A program made the translations under genes and the position numbers. Positions 53,668-62,230 of a stretch of DNA of 64,000 nucleotides are shown piece after piece. The notes beneath the pieces are model-generated. The model did no database searches, had not been told where the DNA came from, and saw only the letters and a list, made by a program, of their open reading frames with translations. The stretch is from Bacteroidota bacterium (GTDB lineage Bacteria; Bacteroidota; Bacteroidia; Chitinophagales; Chitinophagaceae), in contig CANGEP010000001.1 of assembly GCA_947452905.1 (NCBI GenBank), positions 434,001 to 498,000 of the forward strand, given 5' to 3'. Within the stretch, counting starts at the first letter, position 1. Each line of letters starts with the position of its first letter.

Positions 53668-54690
53668 ATGAAAAAACTACTTGTCCTTGCCTTTGTGTTA
53701 TTATTTTTATATGAAGGGTACTCCGTTTTCATAAAAACAACTCATTTTAAAGCAGAAAAAGAAAGTTTTGAATACACCCAAAATGGCTTGTCTAATTTAG
53801 CCGATACTTTAGTGGCTAAAAAAATTATATTAGACAAGCCTAGTTTTTTATTATTAGCGAAAATTTTGAAAGTTGAAGACAAGTTAAAACCAGGCAAATT
53901 TTTAGTACGTCCCAAAACTAGTTTATTGAGTTTAGTTAGAATGCTCAGAAATAATCAGCAAGCTACCGTGAAATTTATACTTAATAAGCTAAGAACAAGA
54001 GGCGAATTAGCAAAACTAGTTGGCAACACCCTTGCAATGGATAGCACAACTGCAGCTCAGTTTTTTAACAACAATGATTCTTTGGTAGCATTTAACACCG
54101 ATACAACCCTCTTATTAAGTCTATTTATCCCTAACACTTACGAAATGTATTGGTCAACTTCACTGCCAAAGCTTATGGCCAAAATGAAGGACTACCAGAC
54201 CAAATTTTGGGATAATAAAAACAGATTGAAAAAAGCGAAATCGATAGGAATGTCTCCGCTCGAAGTATATATATTAGCTTCCATCGTAGAAGAAGAATGC
54301 AACTATGATTCAGACAAAACATTAATTGCAAGTGTTTACCAAAACAGGCTTAAAAAGAATATGCCTTTGCAAGCCTGCCCCACCATTAAATTTGCCATGC
54401 AGGATTTTACCTTAACTCGTATTTATGAGAAGTATTTAATTAACCCCTCTCCCTACAATACTTACAAAGTAAAAGGCTTGCCTCCTGGCCCTATTTGTAC
54501 GCCTAGCCCTACTACAATCGACTTAGTCCTAAATGCCCCCACCACTTCCTATTTGTATTTTGTAGCGAAAGCTGATTTTAGTGGATATCATCATTTTAGT
54601 ACTAGTTTTGAAGAACATAGTAAATTTGCCAAAGAGTATCAGTTAAAATTAGATGAATACCAGAAAAGAAAACAGTCCAATCAAAAATAG
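53668..54690 (+). CDS. mltG: Endolytic peptidoglycan transglycosylase MltG
   Basis: MltG is a membrane-anchored YceG-family enzyme that cuts nascent glycan strands. The 340-residue protein has an N-terminal helix (2-16), a LysM-like part, and the catalytic domain with FIPNTYEMYWSTS near residue 150, the catalytic Glu in ILASIVEEECNYDSDKTLIASVYQNRL near 210, and GLPPGPICTPS near 271. The last 38 bases overlap the BrkB gene. Confidence 0.95.
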   Translation: MKKLLVLAFVLLFLYEGYSVFIKTTHFKAEKESFEYTQNGLSNLADTLVAKKIILDKPSFLLLAKILKVEDKLKPGKFLVRPKTSLLSLVRMLRNNQQATVKFILNKLRTRGELAKLVGNTLAMDSTTAAQFFNNNDSLVAFNTDTTLLLSLFIPNTYEMYWSTSLPKLMAKMKDYQTKFWDNKNRLKKAKSIGMSPLEVYILASIVEEECNYDSDKTLIASVYQNRLKKNMPLQACPTIKFAMQDFTLTRIYEKYLINPSPYNTYKVKGLPPGPICTPSPTTIDLVLNAPTTSYLYFVAKADFSGYHHFSTSFEEHSKFAKEYQLKLDEYQKRKQSNQK

Positions 54691-55654
54691 CAGTCTTTTT
54701 ATATGGGGCAAGCAAGTGCAACTCGAAATAACAAAGCGATTAGCACCAATGTATCGTTTTGTTAAAAGAAAAGCGAAAGCTATATATGTGCCCGGATTTC
54801 AACGTATAAATTTATACCAAGTAATTAAGTTTTTATTTAAGCAGCTAAATACATTAGGCCTATACGATCGTGCAAGTGCTATTTCTTTTAATTTAATAAT
54901 GGCCCTTCCAGCAGGATTTTTATTCTTATTTACGATAATACCCTATTTCCCTAAAACCTTTAAAGTAAAAAAACAAATCCTTTCTTTATTTAAAGATATT
55001 GCGCCTAATTCAAGCACTTATAAATTTATACTTGATATCATAAATGACTTACTTAGCCAACATGTAGGTATATTTTCATTTGGTTTTATATTATTACTTT
55101 TTTATGCTTCTAATGCAATGACGGGTATAATTCGAAGTTTTGATAAATCTATCATGCAAAACAAACCTTTCTTTTTACACCAAAGAATGCGTGCGATTCG
55201 TCTTACTATTATTTTAATACTATTGGTTTTTGCCAGTTTAATTGTTTTAATTGGACAAGATCAACTCACCACTTTACTTAGAGAAGTATTTGATATAAAG
55301 CGAAAAGCTATTTTGCCTTATTGGAATACCTTAAGATGGCTAATTATTATTTTATTGCTATTTTTTGGCAATGCCTTTATTTATAAATACGCACCGCTGG
55401 TTAAAGAGAAATGGCCTCTCGCCTCCCCTGGATCGCTTTTGTCTACTACGCTCATGTTAATTACCACAGGAGGCTTTTCCTATTGGGTAAATAATTTTAG
55501 TAGCTATAATAAAATTTATGGCTCTATTGGTACTGTGTTAGTAGTAATGACACTAGTATACATTAACGCGCTAATTCTACTTATTGGATTTGAATTAAAC
55601 GTAAGTATTGAAGTACTTAAAAAGGAGCAGGAACAAATTGACTATTTCAATTAA
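54653..55654 (+). CDS. YihY/BrkB family membrane protein
   Basis: This 333-residue protein has six transmembrane helices of the YihY/virulence-factor BrkB family. The conserved segments are LYDRASAISFNLIMALPAGFLFLFTIIPYFP near residue 74, DLLSQHVGIFSFGFILLLFYASNAMTGIIRSFDKSI near 138, and PGSLLSTTLMLITTGGFSYWVNNFSSYNKIYGSIGTVLVVMTLVYINALILLIGFELN near 260. The function is debated. The ATG at 54653 overlaps mltG by 38 bases; an ATG at 54749 would avoid this and still keep all the helices. Confidence 0.9.
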   Translation: MNTRKENSPIKNSSLFIWGKQVQLEITKRLAPMYRFVKRKAKAIYVPGFQRINLYQVIKFLFKQLNTLGLYDRASAISFNLIMALPAGFLFLFTIIPYFPKTFKVKKQILSLFKDIAPNSSTYKFILDIINDLLSQHVGIFSFGFILLLFYASNAMTGIIRSFDKSIMQNKPFFLHQRMRAIRLTIILILLVFASLIVLIGQDQLTTLLREVFDIKRKAILPYWNTLRWLIIILLLFFGNAFIYKYAPLVKEKWPLASPGSLLSTTLMLITTGGFSYWVNNFSSYNKIYGSIGTVLVVMTLVYINALILLIGFELNVSIEVLKKEQEQIDYFN

Positions 55655-55668
55655 CCCTAAATTCCCAA

Positions 55669-56922
55669 TTACTTATTGGCCATATCAGGTATCTCATTCA
55701 CCTTATAAGCACCAGCATCTAATTTAGCCTTTGTCTCACTAAATGCTTGTAAGGTTAAGTCGATCTCCGCTTGCGTATGCACTGCTGTAGGAATGAGTCG
55801 ATAAATAATATGCCCTTTAGGAATTACTGGATAAACTACAATCGAACAAAATATTTTATAATTTTCTCTTATATCCATCACCATTGCAGTTGCTTCTTCA
55901 ACGCCACCCTTCATATAAACAGGCGTTACTACTGAATCGGTCTTGCCAATATCGAAGCCTCTTTCTTTTAACCCATTTTGTAAGGCTAAGGCATTTTTCC
56001 AAAGCGTATCTTTTAAAATGGGTTGGGTACGTAATAACTCTAATCTTTTTAAATTACCTACTACAAATGGCATAGGTAAGCTTTTAGCAAAGATTTGAGA
56101 ACGAATATTGTAACGGATATAATCAATAATAGTTCTAGGGCCCGCCATAAATGCGCCTATAGAAGCCATGCTTTTGGCAAAAGTAGAGAAGTATAAATCG
56201 ATCTCCTCTTGACATCCTTGTGCTTCCCCTGCACCCGCACCTGTTTTCCCTAAGGTTCCAAAACCATGAGCATCATCCACAAGTAGTCTAAAAGGAACTT
56301 TAGCTTTTAAAGCTGCAATTTCTTTTAATTTACCCTGATCACCCGCCATACCAAAAACACCTTCCGTAATTACTAATATACCACCGCCCTGCTTTTCAGC
56401 TAAAGTTTGGGCTCTTAACAATTGTTTTTCGCAGTCTTCAACATCGTTATGTTTAAAAACAAAACGGTGTCCGGGTAACATTCTTAAGCCATCTATAATA
56501 CATGCATGACACTCTGCATCATACACCACTACATCATGGCGACCACAAATAGCATCAATTGCACTCATGATACCTTGATAGCCATAATTCATTAATATAG
56601 AATCCTCCTTAAATACAAATTCAGCTAATTCTTTCTCCAATTGCTCATGTAAATCACTATTCCCACTCATCATTCTTGCTCCCATGGGCAAGGCCAATCC
56701 ATATTGAGCACTGGCTTCTGCATCTGCTTTTCTCACTTCTGGGTGGTTGGCTAAACCTAGATAATTATTTAAGCTCCAAACAATCATTTCTTGCCCTCTA
56801 AATTTCATTTTAGAGCTAATTTCTCCTTCTAATTTAGGAAATGCAAAGTACCCATGGGCCCTTTCACGATGTTGACCAATGGGGCCATAATTTTTGAGTA
56901 AACGATCGAATATATCTGCCAT
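55669..56922 (-). CDS. Alpha-oxoamine synthase family PLP enzyme (serine palmitoyltransferase or cysteate acyltransferase type)
   Basis: This 417-residue fold-type I PLP enzyme carries the family motifs GARMMSGNSDLHEQLEKELAEF near residue 74, VVYDAECHACIIDGLRM near 130, LLVDDAHGFGTLGKTGAG near 214 and the PLP lysine in YFSTFAKSMASIGAFMAG near 245. Members join an amino acid to an acyl thioester with loss of CO2: serine palmitoyltransferase makes sphingolipids, cysteate acyltransferase makes sulfonolipids, and KBL acts on glycine. Bacteroidota make both sphingolipids and sulfonolipids, so a lipid role is likely, but I cannot decide between them. Confidence 0.82.
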   Translation of the reverse strand: MADIFDRLLKNYGPIGQHRERAHGYFAFPKLEGEISSKMKFRGQEMIVWSLNNYLGLANHPEVRKADAEASAQYGLALPMGARMMSGNSDLHEQLEKELAEFVFKEDSILMNYGYQGIMSAIDAICGRHDVVVYDAECHACIIDGLRMLPGHRFVFKHNDVEDCEKQLLRAQTLAEKQGGGILVITEGVFGMAGDQGKLKEIAALKAKVPFRLLVDDAHGFGTLGKTGAGAGEAQGCQEEIDLYFSTFAKSMASIGAFMAGPRTIIDYIRYNIRSQIFAKSLPMPFVVGNLKRLELLRTQPILKDTLWKNALALQNGLKERGFDIGKTDSVVTPVYMKGGVEEATAMVMDIRENYKIFCSIVVYPVIPKGHIIYRLIPTAVHTQAEIDLTLQAFSETKAKLDAGAYKVNEIPDMANK

Positions 56923-56941
56923 ATTAGAATTATTAATAACG

Positions 56942-56949
56942 CAAATTTA
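56942..56949 (-). promoter_or_regulatory. Candidate -7 element of the alpha-oxoamine synthase gene
   Basis: TAAATTTG on the minus strand is a full match to TAnnTTTG, ending 19 bases before the ATG at 56922. Confidence 0.5.
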
Positions 56950-57011
56950 ATATTTTTTTGCCTTTTTATGCTTAATAAATAGATGTAAATTGCAGTTTTA
57001 AATTACGCCTT

Positions 57012-58652
57012 ATGAAAATTGTGTATTCTTTGATTTTTTTGATGATGGCAAATTTCGCCAAAGCTCAACTTAATAAATCACCAAATGATAAGCCAAAATT
57101 GGTAATTGGCATTGTAATTGACCAAATGCGATGGGACAATGTGAATAGATATAGTCAATTTTTTAAAACTAAAAATGGATTTTTAAAACTGGTAAATGAA
57201 GGCGCTTCATGTAATTATACCCTAATTCCTTATGTTCATACAGTAACTGCTTGTGGCCATACTGCAATTTATACAGGATCAGTGCCAGCCATTCATGGGA
57301 TTGTAGGCAATAGCTGGTTTAATAATTTAACTGCCAAAACAGAGTATTGTGTAGAAGATAAAACAGCTACAACATTAGGAAGTAACAATGAAGCTGTAGG
57401 TAAAATGAGTCCAAAAAACTTATGGACCTCGACGATTGGAGACGAATTAAAACTTTCAAATAATTTCCAAAGCAAAGTAATCGGAATTTCCTTAAAAGAC
57501 AGAGGTGCCATAATCCCTGCTGGTCATACTGCTAATGCTGCCTATTGGTATGATGGTGAAACTGGCAATATGGTAAGTTCAACATATTATCAAAAAAGTA
57601 TGCCGCAATGGGCCACAAATTTTAATAATTTGCATGAAGTAGATAGTTTTTATAAACAAGGCTGGAACTTAAGTTTACCTAAGTCAGTTTATGAAAAAAA
57701 TTGTGACGACGATGATAATGTTTATGAAACAGGATTTTATGAAGAAAAAATTAAAGTAAATTTTCCATTTGATTTAACTAAACTTATTGGGAAAGATTAT
57801 AAAAGATTATTTTCGATACCTCAAGGAAATAAATTAGTTACAGATTTTGCAAAAGAGGCTATTCAAAATGAACATTTAGGTACTGACTCAATTACTGATT
57901 TATTAACCTTAAGCTTTTCTACACCTGACTATATAGGGCATAATTTTGGGCCCTATTCATGGGAGTCACTTGATGGTTACATTAAACTTGATGAAGTTTT
58001 AGCTGATTTTTTTGCTTATTTAGATAAAAAAATTGGTAAAGATAACTATACTTTATTTTTAACAGCCGATCACGCTATTGCACCAATACCCGGATTTGCA
58101 AAAAAGAATAAGTTGCCTGCTGATTACTATGTATCAGCTGATATATCTAAAGATTTAAATAATTTATTAGCCGCCAATAATTTAAAGAAGGATTTAATAA
58201 GCAGTGTATACGAATCCACTATTTATTTTAATCACAAACTAATGGATAGTCTTCAAATAACAGATGCCTATCTAACACAATTGATTAGTAAGTTTTTAGA
58301 AAGTAAACCAAATGTATTACAGGTTGTAAATAATCGTAATGCTGCATTAGCTCCACTACCACAACTAATTAGAGAAATGTTATTGAATGGATACACCCCT
58401 CAACGCAGTGGGGATTTAACTGTTTTATTAAAATCAGGAGTAATAGATGGATATCCAACAGGTGCAAGCCATGGAGTATTTTACAATTATGACTCTCATA
58501 TTCCTTTATTCTTTTATGGCAAAGGAATCAAAAAAGGAAATGTAAATAGCATGAACTATATGACCGATATTGCTCCTACCATAAGTACTTTATTAGGGGT
58601 ACAAATGCCAAGTGGCTCTATTGGTAAACCTATTTTAGAAGTGTTAAAATAA
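57012..58652 (+). CDS. pafA: PafA-type alkaline phosphatase
   Basis: This 546-residue secreted phosphatase (signal peptide to about residue 18, NFAKAQ) belongs to the alkaline phosphatase superfamily and is expected to hydrolyse phosphate monoesters. The nucleophile is Thr79 in TVTACGHTAIYTG. Asn100 (GIVGNSWFN), Lys162 and Arg164 (SLKDRGAI) follow, and these positions coincide with the numbering that I recall for the PafA active site of Elizabethkingia meningoseptica. Metal ligands appear in VIDQMRWDN, FSTPDYIGHNFGP, LTADHA and GASHGV. It is likely periplasmic and would supply phosphate from organic esters. Confidence 0.95.
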   Translation: MKIVYSLIFLMMANFAKAQLNKSPNDKPKLVIGIVIDQMRWDNVNRYSQFFKTKNGFLKLVNEGASCNYTLIPYVHTVTACGHTAIYTGSVPAIHGIVGNSWFNNLTAKTEYCVEDKTATTLGSNNEAVGKMSPKNLWTSTIGDELKLSNNFQSKVIGISLKDRGAIIPAGHTANAAYWYDGETGNMVSSTYYQKSMPQWATNFNNLHEVDSFYKQGWNLSLPKSVYEKNCDDDDNVYETGFYEEKIKVNFPFDLTKLIGKDYKRLFSIPQGNKLVTDFAKEAIQNEHLGTDSITDLLTLSFSTPDYIGHNFGPYSWESLDGYIKLDEVLADFFAYLDKKIGKDNYTLFLTADHAIAPIPGFAKKNKLPADYYVSADISKDLNNLLAANNLKKDLISSVYESTIYFNHKLMDSLQITDAYLTQLISKFLESKPNVLQVVNNRNAALAPLPQLIREMLLNGYTPQRSGDLTVLLKSGVIDGYPTGASHGVFYNYDSHIPLFFYGKGIKKGNVNSMNYMTDIAPTISTLLGVQMPSGSIGKPILEVLK

Positions 58653-58711
58653 CTTTATCTCATCAAAGATTTAAAATTTAAGCTTACATTCAAACTCTAA
58701 AACAACTATTT

Positions 58712-58927
58712 ATGAAAAAAATTTTAATTGCTGCTTTATTTTTAATGGCTTCAAATTTTTCATTTGCAGCTGACAAATGTTCTGCTGATTGTCATAAATC
58801 AGAGCATAAATGTACAAAAGCCTGCCATAAAGATGGCGCAGGGCATATTGCCAATCATGGCGAAAAAGGCCATATGTGTACTACAAAAGACTGTAAACAT
58901 GATTGCAGTAAAACATGCATGAAGTAA
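58712..58927 (+). CDS. Small secreted Cys/His-rich protein
   Basis: This 71-residue protein has a signal peptide (MKKILIAALFLMASNFSFAA). The mature 51 residues contain 8 Cys and 7 His, as repeated KC/DC/AC units (DKCSADCHKSEHKCTKACHKD and then MCTTKDCKHDCSKTC). The composition suggests metal binding or disulfides in the periplasm, although no named family is recognised. It sits 60 bases after pafA and is followed by a bidirectional-looking terminator, so it could be a short separate transcript. Confidence 0.75.
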   Translation: MKKILIAALFLMASNFSFAADKCSADCHKSEHKCTKACHKDGAGHIANHGEKGHMCTTKDCKHDCSKTCMK

Positions 58928-58947
58928 CATTTACACCTATTTTGATA

Positions 58948-58981
58948 AAAAAACCCGACAGTTAAAACTATCGGGTTTTTT
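58948..58981. terminator. Bidirectional intrinsic terminator between the Cys/His-rich gene and icd
   Basis: AAAAAACCCGACAG-TTAAAA-CTATCGGGTTTTTT forms a stem with one C-A mismatch, with an A-tract on the 5' side and a T-tract on the 3' side. It can therefore stop transcription in both directions and serves both convergent genes. Confidence 0.85.
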
Positions 58982-59005
58982 ATTGAGATCCCTATTTAAT
59001 TTTTA

Positions 59006-60235
59006 TTAAGCTAGCTTCTTTTGCAAATTAGCATCTAAAGCATCTAAGAACTCTTCGGTATAAACATAATGTTCGCCATGGCTTACTTTATTTCCATGTA
59101 CACAAACTGCTAAATCTTTGGTCATGATACCAGACTCAACTGTTTCTACGCAAACATCTTCTAATGCTTTTGCAAAACGAATTAATTCTTGGTTATTATC
59201 TAATTGACCTCTAAAATCTAGGCCTCTAGTCCATGCAAAGATTGATGCAATAGGGTTGGTAGAAGTTCTATTCCCTTTTTGGTGTTCGCGGAAATGACGT
59301 GTAACTGTACCATGTGCAGCTTCGGCTTCCATTACTTTACCATCTGGGGTAATTAATGTTGATGTCATTAAACCTAATGAACCAAAACCTTGAGCCACCG
59401 TATCTGATTGTACATCACCATCGTAGTTTTTACAAGCCCAAACAAAATTACCATTCCATTTTAAGGCACTCGCTACCATGTCATCAATTAAACGATGCTC
59501 GTAAGTTATACCAGCAGCAGCATACTTAGCCTTAAATTCGTTTTGATATACTTCTTCAAAAATATCTTTAAAACGACCATCATACTTTTTAAGAATAGTA
59601 TTTTTTGTAGATAAATACAAAGGCCATTTTTTAGACAAAGCTTGGTTAAAACAAGCACGCGCAAAACCATAAATACTTTCGTCGGTATTATACATGGCAA
59701 GCGCTACACCATCTCCTTTATAATTAAAAACTTCAAACTCTTGATTAGTTCCATCTTCCCCTTCAAATTTGATGGTTAATTTACCTTTACCTTTTGTTAC
59801 AAAATCGGTAGCACGGTATTGATCGCCAAAAGCATGACGTCCAATACAAATGGGAGCTGTCCAGTTAGGCACTAAACGTGGTACATTTTTACAAACAATA
59901 GGCTCGCGAAATACGGTGCCATCTAAAATATTACGAATGGTGCCATTAGGGCTCTTCCACATTTGCTTTAACTTAAACTCTTCTACTCTTTGCTCATCGG
60001 GTGTAATGGTAGCACATTTGATACCTACTCCATATTGTTTAATAGCATTGGCAGCATCAATAGTTACTTGGTCATTTGTTTCGTCACGATATTCCATGCC
60101 CAAATCGAAGTATTTAATATCGATTTCTAAATAAGGAAGGATTAATTTATCCTTAATAAACTTCCAAATAATTCTGGTCATTTCATCACCATCCAATTCT
60201 ACCACTGGATTGGCTACTTTAATTTTTTGTCCCAT
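59006..60235 (-). CDS. icd: NADP-dependent isocitrate dehydrogenase
   Basis: This TCA-cycle enzyme converts isocitrate to 2-oxoglutarate with NADP. The 409-residue protein is of the dimeric eukaryote-like (IDH1/IDH2) type. Its motifs are [21 protein letters not shown] at the start, [20 protein letters not shown] near residue 94, [28 protein letters not shown] near 252, and [18 protein letters not shown] near 305. I use the ATG at 60235 (MGQKIKV). The ORF-track start 21 codons upstream reads through the promoter box and adds a non-conserved tail. Confidence 0.97.
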   Translation of the reverse strand: MGQKIKVANPVVELDGDEMTRIIWKFIKDKLILPYLEIDIKYFDLGMEYRDETNDQVTIDAANAIKQYGVGIKCATITPDEQRVEEFKLKQMWKSPNGTIRNILDGTVFREPIVCKNVPRLVPNWTAPICIGRHAFGDQYRATDFVTKGKGKLTIKFEGEDGTNQEFEVFNYKGDGVALAMYNTDESIYGFARACFNQALSKKWPLYLSTKNTILKKYDGRFKDIFEEVYQNEFKAKYAAAGITYEHRLIDDMVASALKWNGNFVWACKNYDGDVQSDTVAQGFGSLGLMTSTLITPDGKVMEAEAAHGTVTRHFREHQKGNRTSTNPIASIFAWTRGLDFRGQLDNNQELIRFAKALEDVCVETVESGIMTKDLAVCVHGNKVSHGEHYVYTEEFLDALDANLQKKLA

Positions 60236-60255
60236 TTCTTTAAAATTTTTGTACG

Positions 60256-60263
60256 CAAATGTA
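60256..60263 (-). promoter_or_regulatory. Candidate -7 element of icd
   Basis: TACATTTG on the minus strand is a full match to TAnnTTTG, ending 20 bases before the ATG at 60235. It lies within the upstream extension of the track ORF and supports the shorter start. Confidence 0.5.
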
Positions 60264-60318
60264 CAAAATGTAGCAGGAAATCTGAGGATAATAATCAACT
60301 AAAAAATAACGAAAATCG

Positions 60319-62187
60319 CTATAGATTTACAATTAAAACCGGGATTTTAACCTGATGCCTTACCGACTCGATGGTTTCCCCGAAAATATAATCTTTCCAG
60401 CCCTGATGGCGGTGCCCTCCCATCACTAACAATTGTGCGTTATGGGTATTAGACAATCTAACAATTTCTTTAACTCTGTTTTCATAGCCTAAATAAGTAC
60501 TTACTTGGTATCCTTTTGCTTTCAATGCAGATGCATATACATTTAATCTTTGTTGATCCTTTCGTGTTTCATTGTCATCACTGGACTCTTGTAAATATTT
60601 AGCAGTAACACTTTCCACTACATGAATAAAAATAAACTCTGTAGCCTGATGGGCATGTTGAACAGCAGTTTTTATGAGTCTAGCGTCGGTTTCCGAAAAA
60701 TCAACCGCAATGGCAATTTTATTTACTGGTGCTTCTTGAGTCCAATCTAACTCGATAAGATTACCATGAAAACCCTCTTCAATTTGGGTGTGATGACGTT
60801 TTAAAAAGAGCGGAAATATAATAATGTAAATGAGTAGTGAAGCAAAACCCAGCAACAATAATAATAATGTAATCTTGATAGCTAGATTATTACTAGTCTT
60901 AAAAAAATTAGCTGTAAAATCAAAAACCAGATGCACATTTAAATACACTAAAATAGCAGCCACCAACCAGGATAATATTTGAATTTTCCAACCAATTGCA
61001 AATTCACCCATAGTGGTTTTATTACTCACAAAATGAATTAAAGGAATTACAGCAAAACCTAATTGTAAACTTAAAATCACCTGGCTAAAAATTAATAAAG
61101 CATCTACTTTCCCTTCCCCCATAATGCCAATAACAAGAACTGCTGGAATGATAGCTATTAATCTTGTTAATAGTCTTCTTATCCAAGGGTTTAGCCTAAG
61201 CTTTAAATACCCTTCCATCACTATCTGACCCGCTAAAGTACCTGTAACAGTGGAGCTTTGACCAGCAGCTATTAAAGCTATTGCAAATAAAGTAGGCGCC
61301 AAAGTTGAACCTAATAAGGGTGCCAACAAAGCATGGGCTTGTTCGATTCTTGCTACTTCGGTATGTCCACTAAAATAAAAAGTAGTAGCAGCTAAAATTA
61401 AAATGGAAGCATTCACAAAAAAAGCTGCATTAAGTGCAACCACACTATCAATAAAATTAAAAAAGATAGATTTCTTGATCCCCTTTGTTGATCTTTCAAT
61501 TTTTCTTGTTTGTACTAGTGCAGAATGAAGATATAAATTATGTGGCATCACAGTAGCACCAATAATACCTACAGCAATATATAAAGCCTCTGGACTTAAA
61601 GCACTGGGAATAAATCCACTAATGGCAAAACTCAAATCAGGTTTTGCAATAAACATTTGTATTAAAAAGCTAAAGCCAATCGTAGCTACTAGCAACAATA
61701 TAAAAGCCTCCATTTTTCGAATGCCAAAGCGTTGTAAAAACAAAAATAAAAAAGTGTCAAATACAGTAATTAAAGTGCCATACATTAAGGGAAGTCCCGT
61801 TAATAATTTTATCCCAATCGCCATCCCTAATACTTCGGCTAGATCGGTGGCTGCAATGGCTAACTCTGCTAGTAAATACAAAATGAAATTTACAAAAGGA
61901 GGAAAAGTTTCCCGATTAGCTTGTGCTAAATCGAGCCTTCGCACGATACCTAATCTGGCACTTAAACTTTGTAATAGTATTGCCATTAGATTACTGAGTA
62001 GTAAAACCCAAATGAGTTGGTATCCAAATTTGGCTCCTCCTTGTAAATCTGTAGCCCAGTTTCCAGGGTCCATATAGCCAACACTTACCAAATAAGCGGG
62101 TCCAATGAAGGCCAATAGTTTCCTAATGCCTTTTTTACCTTTAATAGGCACAGATTCATGTAAAGTATCTAATGATTTTTCGGACAT
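60319..62187 (-). CDS. Nramp-family Mn/Fe transporter fused to a universal stress protein domain
   Basis: This is a 622-residue two-domain protein. Residues 25-455 are an MntH-like Nramp transporter with 11 helices and the metal-site motifs GYMDPGNWATD (DPGN, near residue 38) and VMPHNLYLHSALVQTR (MPH, near 213). A USP domain occupies about residues 485-622 (KIAIAVDFSETDARLIKTAVQHA; nucleotide-type motif VMGGHRHQGWKDYIFGETIESV). The cytoplasmic USP part may sense ATP or stress and control metal uptake. It is divergent from the lipoprotein gene (43 bases between starts). Confidence 0.94.
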   Translation of the reverse strand: MSEKSLDTLHESVPIKGKKGIRKLLAFIGPAYLVSVGYMDPGNWATDLQGGAKFGYQLIWVLLLSNLMAILLQSLSARLGIVRRLDLAQANRETFPPFVNFILYLLAELAIAATDLAEVLGMAIGIKLLTGLPLMYGTLITVFDTFLFLFLQRFGIRKMEAFILLLVATIGFSFLIQMFIAKPDLSFAISGFIPSALSPEALYIAVGIIGATVMPHNLYLHSALVQTRKIERSTKGIKKSIFFNFIDSVVALNAAFFVNASILILAATTFYFSGHTEVARIEQAHALLAPLLGSTLAPTLFAIALIAAGQSSTVTGTLAGQIVMEGYLKLRLNPWIRRLLTRLIAIIPAVLVIGIMGEGKVDALLIFSQVILSLQLGFAVIPLIHFVSNKTTMGEFAIGWKIQILSWLVAAILVYLNVHLVFDFTANFFKTSNNLAIKITLLLLLLGFASLLIYIIIFPLFLKRHHTQIEEGFHGNLIELDWTQEAPVNKIAIAVDFSETDARLIKTAVQHAHQATEFIFIHVVESVTAKYLQESSDDNETRKDQQRLNVYASALKAKGYQVSTYLGYENRVKEIVRLSNTHNAQLLVMGGHRHQGWKDYIFGETIESVRHQVKIPVLIVNL

Positions 62188-62230
62188 ACTATTATTGTAA
62201 AATTAGTCTATTTTAGCATAAAATTAGTTC

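Noticed and set aside
61622-62077. 151-residue plus-strand ORF
   Set aside because: It is antisense to the Nramp part of a clear transporter gene. Its Lys/Asn/Ser-rich composition is that of a reverse reading frame, with no family match.
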